Positions 55,899-62,094 of a stretch of 62,094 nucleotides of DNA are shown here, in pieces. How positions within the stretch are numbered: the first letter of the stretch is position 1; each line of letters opens with the position of its first letter. The stretch is from Hymenopellis radicata. Its lineage: Eukaryota > Basidiomycota > Agaricomycetes > Agaricales > Physalacriaceae. Under the pieces are notes generated by a model. The model had not been told where the DNA came from. It did no database searches and was given only the letters and a program-made list of their open reading frames with translations. The position numbers and the translations under genes are program-made. The stretch spans positions 1 through 62,094 of the forward strand of contig JADNRX010000319.1 in assembly GCA_015501595.1 (NCBI GenBank), written 5' to 3'.

Positions 55899-57221
55899 CA
55901 AGTGAGAACGCGATAAAGTGGGCGGGAAAACGACGTTTCGGCGACGAAGTACTTATGAAGTACTCCAACGGCGTCGAAAGCGAACAGGGATTATGGACCT
56001 AATCCGCGGATGACGGACAGAGGCAAGAAGGCAAGGGGAGAATCCCATACACAAGGCGGAGCAAATTGAATGTGGCGGCACAGAAATGAATGGGTCGATG
56101 TTGGCCATTGCCGAGTAAGTGGCACGTTCGTGGCGTAGGGCACGGATACGCCTTGATCTGGATTAATGACTCTGCATCTAAGATGCACCAAGTCCGTAGG
56201 AGGGCAACGTTACAGCCTGGAGGCGGCATTGAAAGAAGGAAAGGAAGCGGTTGTGACGCCACACGGGGATGTCATCGGCCAAAATCATGTCAGCCTCGCT
56301 GTTCTCCTTGTACACAGTGAGGAGATGAACGACGAGGCATGCTCCTGGATTTCGGGCTGGTGCTTGAAAGAATAGGCAGGGAGGCTGTCGCTCCTTCGAG
56401 GGCCTCAGTGGGGTGTTGTGCATAGAAGGATTAACTCACCGGGAACCTAGAACTACCAGGAGATCCCGACAGGCGGCTACCGCGTCGGAGTGACTTCGTG
56501 GCAGACCGCGGAAAGAAGGGAAGGCGGCGTCTTGTCAACGCGACAGATCCAGGAAATACCACGGGAAATGCAGCTTCTCCAAGGGTGATTGGACGGGGTG
56601 AATGGACGACTTGCGAGAGTTTCAGCGACCAAACTCATCGTCCTCGTGGAGGGAAAGAGACCATGGGAGGGACCCGACATGACGGGGCGCTTGAGGGACA
56701 GCGGAAAATCCCGGTTTCTACTATGTACTAATATCAATTACTCAATCGGACCGGATGGCTGTGCTTGCCAAAAATAGGCCAACGTCTCCGAAAATAACAA
56801 TAGCCCTCGGATATTCGGATATCGATTGGAGAACATAACGAAGTGTAAATGCATACCAATGACTATGTTAGATTGCAGAGAAACCAGGTGAGGTCCATCG
56901 GTAAAGCGTGGCTGGGAGGGCAGAATGTGTTGGGAGCGAAGCTGCGTGACATGCATGCATCGGGTCACACATCCCGTAGTAACTCTGTGCGCCTCGTCGT
57001 TGTTGGCGACGACAATGAGTTTTAATTGACATTCTGAATAGGCCAGTCGAAAGAGGACATTTAAGTTTATTTTATATGATTTTCTTGCATTTCTCCCAGT
57101 TTGTATCTGATAACTCTGCCAGATCGTCCTTTCGCGTTCATTAATGCTTATAGCAAGTCGATCGCGTTCAGCACTTGGCGGTGCACGATCTCCCTTGCTA
57201 TTGCACCATCACCTCCTCCGA
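55899..57221. other. Intergenic, no gene supported
   Basis: Several frames of 60-90 codons on both strands with no splice logic or motif. Would contain divergent promoters of the genes at 55898 (leftward) and 57222 (rightward). Confidence 0.5.
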
Positions 57222-57943
57222 ATGCCCGGCGGACGACCTCGCAAAACTCGACATGGTGGTGGGCGCCCCGCTGTATATCACACAGATGAGGCTAGAAGAG
57301 CTGCTCGTAAAGCATCTCGGGATAAATGGTACTTTAATGCAGGGTGAGAGTCGTCCATTATTACCATTGAAGCGCCTCTCATTCTTTACAAGGGTACATA
57401 AACGCGTCAAAAAGCAAATGCGAGCTCGCTACAAAAACAACAAGGGAGTCCAAGAAGGACGAAGGAGTCAGACTTGCGAGCGTACTGTAACATCCACCGA
57501 GTGAGTCGATCCCTTATAGTATTGCTAACACGGCTGACTGAGTACCACAGGATGACCAAGCCGCATACGGAAACGACTGAGATAGCCGCGCTCATGGCGC
57601 CCGCAAAGTGCAAGAACGCTTTGATCTCTACGTCGAGTCCTCCGACCAGGTCTTCCTCAAACGGACAATCCGTCTCGTACAGAAAAATTACACACTCGGA
57701 GAGGCATCCCCGTTACTCGACCGTATTCAAGACGATCTGAGCGAGATGGCCACAGAGGTGGAGGTGCATTTGAGCAACCTCTTGAATATTGTCGGTGCAT
57801 GGGCAGACGAGTATTTGGAGGTTGTGGGCATTCGCGATGGCATAAAGTGCTTGTTTCGAACAATTACAGACATTCAATGTAGCGCTATGGAGGGAACCCT
57901 GGAGGAGGTGGTACGCCTGCGACGATTTGCATTCCTTCAATGA
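57222..57943 (+). CDS. Small basic N-terminus plus helical protein, unknown
   Basis: Start MPGGRPRKTRHGGGRPAVYH resembles an AT-hook-like basic patch. A Lys/Arg-rich helical part (ARRAARKASRDKWYF) follows, then an intron (donor about 57340, acceptor about 57389) and a second intron ending at 57550. The last exon (to 57943) is an acidic helical domain (RFDLYVESSDQVFLKRT...EEVVRLRRFAFLQ). Basidiomycete KDZ neighbourhoods often hold short proteins opening with such basic repeats (recollection). Exon boundaries are approximate. Confidence 0.5.
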
Positions 57944-58563
57944 TAATCCTTTTTTTGCGCCACATATTATTTTGGTCGAGTTCTCAGTCTTGAAATGGCC
58001 TCCGCGGTGTCCTAATCGGTATATACGACGCTGGGGCACGCATCGTTATTCTCATTTCTCATTTGGTTACCCAGCATTTTGACTCAGGTATTCGAGATTT
58101 TCGGCCAACTGACATGGATGCATATGTGTAAAATTTCGAGGGCAGGACTACAACGTATCGGAGCAACATGTAAAGACAGTGGAGGTGGGTCTACTTCGAC
58201 GACTGCGTACATCAAGACTTATGAGTAAAGACAGTGGAGGCTTGTAAGGAGGCTTGTACACCGGTCGATCTCACCTTACGGCAAGATCATACAAGAACCC
58301 GCGGCCAACGCCGCCTCGACGACCTGCTTGCCGGCCTCGATGCTCGGGACGGATCTGAAGACGGCGCCACCGATCCCGATACAGAAAGGGGAAGCCTTAT
58401 CCCTGAGGGAAATGTCAACTAAAGCTTCGCACTGGAAGAAAGACGTACCAGCCAGCGACTACGCCCACGACGCGACCCCGCGTGATGGCATAGTACGGTC
58501 CGGGGGTACCATAGGCAGGCCTCTCGTAAGGGTAGTGGGCGGGGAGGACTTGGTATGGAGCGA
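57944..58563. other. Intergenic, no gene supported
   Basis: A 15-nt string AAAGACAGTGGAGG occurs at about 58173 and 58226. Nothing else recognised. Confidence 0.45.
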
Positions 58564-58606
58564 AGCCTGCAAGAAATGAATGGACTATACATTCAGAGCG
58601 CAAGAT

Positions 58607-59610
58607 TTAACTACCATGGTTGGCGGGCGGAGCGACGTTGACAGCTGCGGTAGTCGCCGCAACACTGGTGGAGGCGGCGACGACGTTCGCAGGTGCGACA
58701 GGCGCCGCAACAGTTGTGGAGGCGGCTGGCTGAGCCGCTTGAACCACAGTCACCGGGATCGTGGCAGGAGCGGGAGCCGGACTGACTTGGACCGCAGCAG
58801 TTCCCAAGGGGCCAGGAACGGGGGAAGAGATACTGGCGGGAGCGGCTGCCGTCGCCGGCTGTGTGGCGTAGGCTGGGGGCGCGGAAACTGTCAAATCAAT
58901 TAATATAGCCCAAAGAAGGAATATGACTCGAGATTGCGTACCGCCGGAAGACGCAGGAGTAGCTGAAGGTCCTAAAAACGTAAATGTCAAGGGAAACGCC
59001 GGTTCGGACTGAGTTGAACGTTATTCACCGGGAGAAGTGGCGCTGGGAGCTGCATGTGAAGTGTAAGCGTTGGATTACCACGAGAACAATTAACTCACCG
59101 TTAGCGTCGCTGTCATCGCGGGGATCTGATAGCGAGGCATCAGGCAGGTGGTGTAAAGTGCGAACAAGGGACTTACCAGAGGCCGCGACAATCAAGTCGC
59201 TCAAGAGCGACGCTTGGTGGGTCTCGAGGCGAACATTCAGGAACATCTGGGCCAATTCTGTCGAAATAAATCGATTAGTATCCGTGTGCAGGAGGAATTG
59301 GGGCACGAACGCAGTAATTCCACGGTGTCCACGCGTCGGCGGACGGCGGGGGACTTTTGGGACGAGGAGGAGGCGTGGACCATTTTGGTAGATCGAGTAG
59401 CGATTTTTGAGGGATGGAAGAAAGCAGGAAGGTGACGGAAACCAAAGCGAAGACAGGTTTAAATAGCAATATCGTGGGTATGACTGTATAGTCGCGGCGT
59501 CTTGAAAGTAGGTACTTGCCGAGTGGGACGCGCCAAATAGGGAATATCCGCACCAGCTGGTCGTCCTGCGAGAAAATACGCGTCCCGAGCAATCGAGCAA
59601 TCGTGTTCAA
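58607..59610 (-). CDS. Putative multi-exon gene, unknown, Ala/Pro-rich C-terminus
   Basis: Reading leftward: SLNTIARLLGTRIFSQDDQL (about 59610), a donor near 59520, then PRRPPTRGHRGITAFVPQFL and FISTELAQMFLNVRLETHQA (about 59340-59200), introns near 59170 and 59090, and a low-complexity Ala/Pro/Val/Thr tail ending at 58607. The P-R-P-P-T...FVPxFL...ETHQA pattern recalls an expanded Agaricomycete family of unknown role. The start codon is unclear; the 5' end may overlap the divergent gene at 59626. Confidence 0.4.
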
Positions 59611-59625
59611 CGAAAAACTGGCATC

Positions 59626-62094
59626 ATGGCCGACAAGAGGTAAGATCAAATGCCATCACCAACTGATGTCCACTAATCACCACTTCACGGCAGGGACGGT
59701 CCGGAACCAGACGACCAACCCGACGACGAGCATCCAGAAACCGACCAAGAAGATTCCCAAACCGCAGGCAGCGATGTCGACGAGGATGACATCAGAACAC
59801 TCACGAAAGGCTGGGTCACCAAGTTCATGAAGGGCTGGCTCGACGGAGAAGCCCTCGCCTACGCCAAGGAACACCACGTCGACGAGTTCTGCCGAGAAAA
59901 TGCAAAGAGCGCCGCCGATGGCACGGCATATGGCTATAAGGCTGCCGCGGACATGATACGTGTTTTTGGTGTATTTGGACCGTTTGGTAAAAGCTCTGCT
60001 GCCCGGGACGAGGATGAAGAGGAGGATGACGGGCGCGCGTATGATGACGTGGACGACCTTGAAGGCAGCGAAGAAGCGGTAGGGTCTGTTCTTTTTGCCA
60101 GTAATGAAGCTAACTCGTTTCACTCTTGTAGAAGGCTGCCGCGCCAACAACGCGCCGAAAGGGACAATCGATCCAGGCTAGGGAGGCAGAACTTCTGAAA
60201 GCGGCCCATATTGAACGCTTTCGAAATGTGCGTTGCCTTCAGTTCTTATGATTTTGCGTTCGGCTAATCGAGGTACATAACAGAGTTTTCTATCATGGCT
60301 GCGTTATCAATATAAAGCCCACAAAAGCGGCAACACCCTACGAGGGCGAGGCAATGGCAAACGTGGCAAACGTTCTACCAAGACTCGCAAACCTGACGAC
60401 GCTGAAGGCGAGGACTTGTCACGTCTCTTGATTCACGAGCTTCTTGGCTTGGGTCAGGCGACATTCCACGCCCCGCACGCCTTCCAACTTTGGTCGAAGG
60501 ATCAACCGCCGAAGTTTCGAAAGAAATTCTTGAAGGCCTTCGAAGAGTCGGGGAAACCAAAAGGGAAGAGGGCGGGCGCGGAGATGGCATACGCGGCCAA
60601 AAAGTTTCGCGAGTGTGCGGAGGACGTGCAGGAAAAGTACCGGGAGAAGGTTCAACAATTGAAGGACGACGCTCGCGAGAAAAAAAAGGCCTTGAGTGAG
60701 AAGTTCACCACTCGCCTGGATCCAGAGGATGCTGCCCAGTGCGTTATTCCTCTTTCGCATTCTCCCTATATTCTAACATATTCTAACATCATGTTCAGGC
60801 TATTAGAGGCAATGCCATACATCCTGGACCCATTGCTCACGTCACTGAGCGCGATGCTTAACGCCAAGTTGTCGCTTCTGATTGGTGTTCCCGAACCGAC
60901 GGAAGGCGGTGTGGTTACAATTAAATCGTGAGTAACAAATAATCTAGCTTCGAGTCTGAGATTTACTTTCGGAACTAGGTTCGACAAAGGCGAGAATTAC
61001 GACGACATACCTGTAACATTCGGTCAAACGCAGCATTACGGGCGTCATGTTGACGCATTCAAAGAGTTCCTCAATAACGCGTATAGTACGTGTTCATTCT
61101 CATTCATGATTACATGACTGACATTATGATATAGCTCCCCAGGAGTTACGAGCCTGCGCCATCCCTGGGTCGTTGCCCAAATCGCCAAAGAAGGGATCCG
61201 CGGCGTCGCAGAGAAGCGACGGCAAGAAGGTTGTCATCGTCGTGCAGAGCATGGCACTTCCCGCTGGCGAGAATTGGGTCACTCGGAAAGCGAGATTGGA
61301 AGACGGCGAGGACGATGACGATGAAGAACCAACTCCGATTGAGTTGCGCCGCCTGAGAAGGGAGAAGCGAGTGACCAAAGCACAACAGCTCGCAGAGGAT
61401 GGGCCACGACCAAAGCGACCACGGGGTCGCCCAAGGAAGAGGAAGGCGCAGGAGGAAGATGAAGACGATGAGGACGAGCCGCCGAAGAAGAAGAAGAAGA
61501 AGACAGCGCCAGAGCCGGTGAAAAAGGCGGGACGTAAACGAGTGGCGCCATCGACAACGACGGCCTCTGGTTCCACAACCCTCGGAGACGTCACGACGGG
61601 TCGTGGCCGTAGGCAGCCCCAACCGAAACTCTCAGATAACCGCCGCAACCTCTTGGCGTTGGCGGCGAGTGTTCAAGCTTCGTCAGGATCACCACCAGAG
61701 CCTACTCCGTCACCCCCACCTCGTCGCAAAAGGCTCCGTTCTATCGTGAGCGATGACGAGGACGATGTCGACGCACCTGAGCAACCCCCGTCACCTCCTC
61801 GTCCCAAGCCTCGTCCCAAGCCTCGTCCCAAGCCTCGTCCTTTGTTTATCGTGAACGATGACGACGCACCAGGGCAACCATCGTCCCCCTCTCATCCCAC
61901 GTCACCCGCTCATCCCAAGCCTCATCCCAAGCCTCGCCCTTTGAACAAGCAACCTCGCTTGCTTTCTCCTGTTGAGGAGACCGAGGAGAATCATAGCGGC
62001 GCTGCTGAGCCGGATCTAGGCCCTCAAATGGACGTAGAGCAAATGGGTGAGGATGTGGTGGCGAAGACGGGAGGTGGCGAGGGTGCACAATTCG
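59626..62094 (+). CDS. Large basic/acidic low-complexity protein, unknown, cut by window end
   Basis: Starts ATGGCCGACAAG at 59626; exon 1 is 14 nt (donor 59640). Later exons about 59693-60078, 60132-60226, then 60286 onward with introns near 60740-60800, 60929-60979 and 61085-61135. N-terminus acidic (PEPDDQPDDEHPETDQ), then a charged helical region (KFRKKFLKAFEE, KYREKVQQLKDDAREKKK), a conserved-looking AMPYILDPLLTSLSAML..LIGVPEPTEGGVV, then a Lys/Arg-rich AT-hook-like KRPRGRPRKRK, KKKKKK and an RPKPRPKP repeat (about 61800-61840). No stop before the edge. Probably nuclear and DNA-binding (inference). Confidence 0.6.

Noticed and set aside
58234..58579. A protein-coding gene
   Set aside because: Two overlapping short frames without motif, splice sites or start context.
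40000..62094. TET/JBP dioxygenase genes, known companions of some KDZ elements
   Set aside because: No HxD...H iron-binding pattern in a suitable context was found near either KDZ gene.
1..62094. CRISPR arrays, rRNA genes, prokaryotic operons
   Set aside because: No regularly spaced identical repeats with unique spacers, no rRNA core motifs; gene structure is eukaryotic throughout.

Overview
The window looks like nuclear DNA of an Agaricomycete (mushroom-forming basidiomycete). Spliceosomal introns of about 45-72 nt split almost every gene. KDZ transposases with CxC2-type zinc clusters, Ulp1-bearing multicopy genes, FHA-RING relics and a Ty1/copia element lie side by side. No rRNA, true tRNA or prokaryotic feature was seen. 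All family assignments come from motif recognition by eye; no search was run.

1-10.6 kb, minus strand: one long decayed gene, a Ulp1-like protease followed by a zinc-finger/DDTKLF region. It is split by a full-length copia retrotransposon (2510-8833, identical 279-bp LTRs, TSD TATGT) and by four small TA-flanked elements. The copia element itself carries a 1.3-kb DNA element that holds two more TA-flanked elements, a tRNA-like box pair, a short telomere-like run and a 32-bp tandem repeat.

11.2-38 kb, plus strand: a cluster of four paralogous seven-exon genes whose helical region resembles the fungal HeLo/MLKL-N-terminal type. Copies 2 (22.5-24.1 kb) and 3 (26.9-28.5 kb) are intact. Copy 4 (33.7-37.2 kb) has all exons but a 1.9-kb element in intron 2. 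Copy 1 (11.3-13.4 kb) lacks exons 1-2 and has two transposons in coding exons. Between them lie repeated decayed spacers, two wrecked FHA-RING ubiquitin-ligase-like relics (20.7-21.9 and 32.3-33.6 kb) and a Mutator-like element (16236-20192) with 230-bp terminal repeats and a 9-bp TSD.

38-62 kb: membrane-protein gene fragments with more TA elements, an intact 10-exon KDZ transposase gene (40008-44032), a 420-aa companion gene (44619-46031), a 105-bp-arm inverted repeat, a broken Spt5/KOW-like gene, a second KDZ gene (48954-52711) and several uncharacterised genes. The last gene runs off the right edge.

The recurring theme is nesting. Many insertions sit inside exons, and removing the element together with one target-site copy returns the exact exon length or reading frame, so the insertion history can be read almost base by base.
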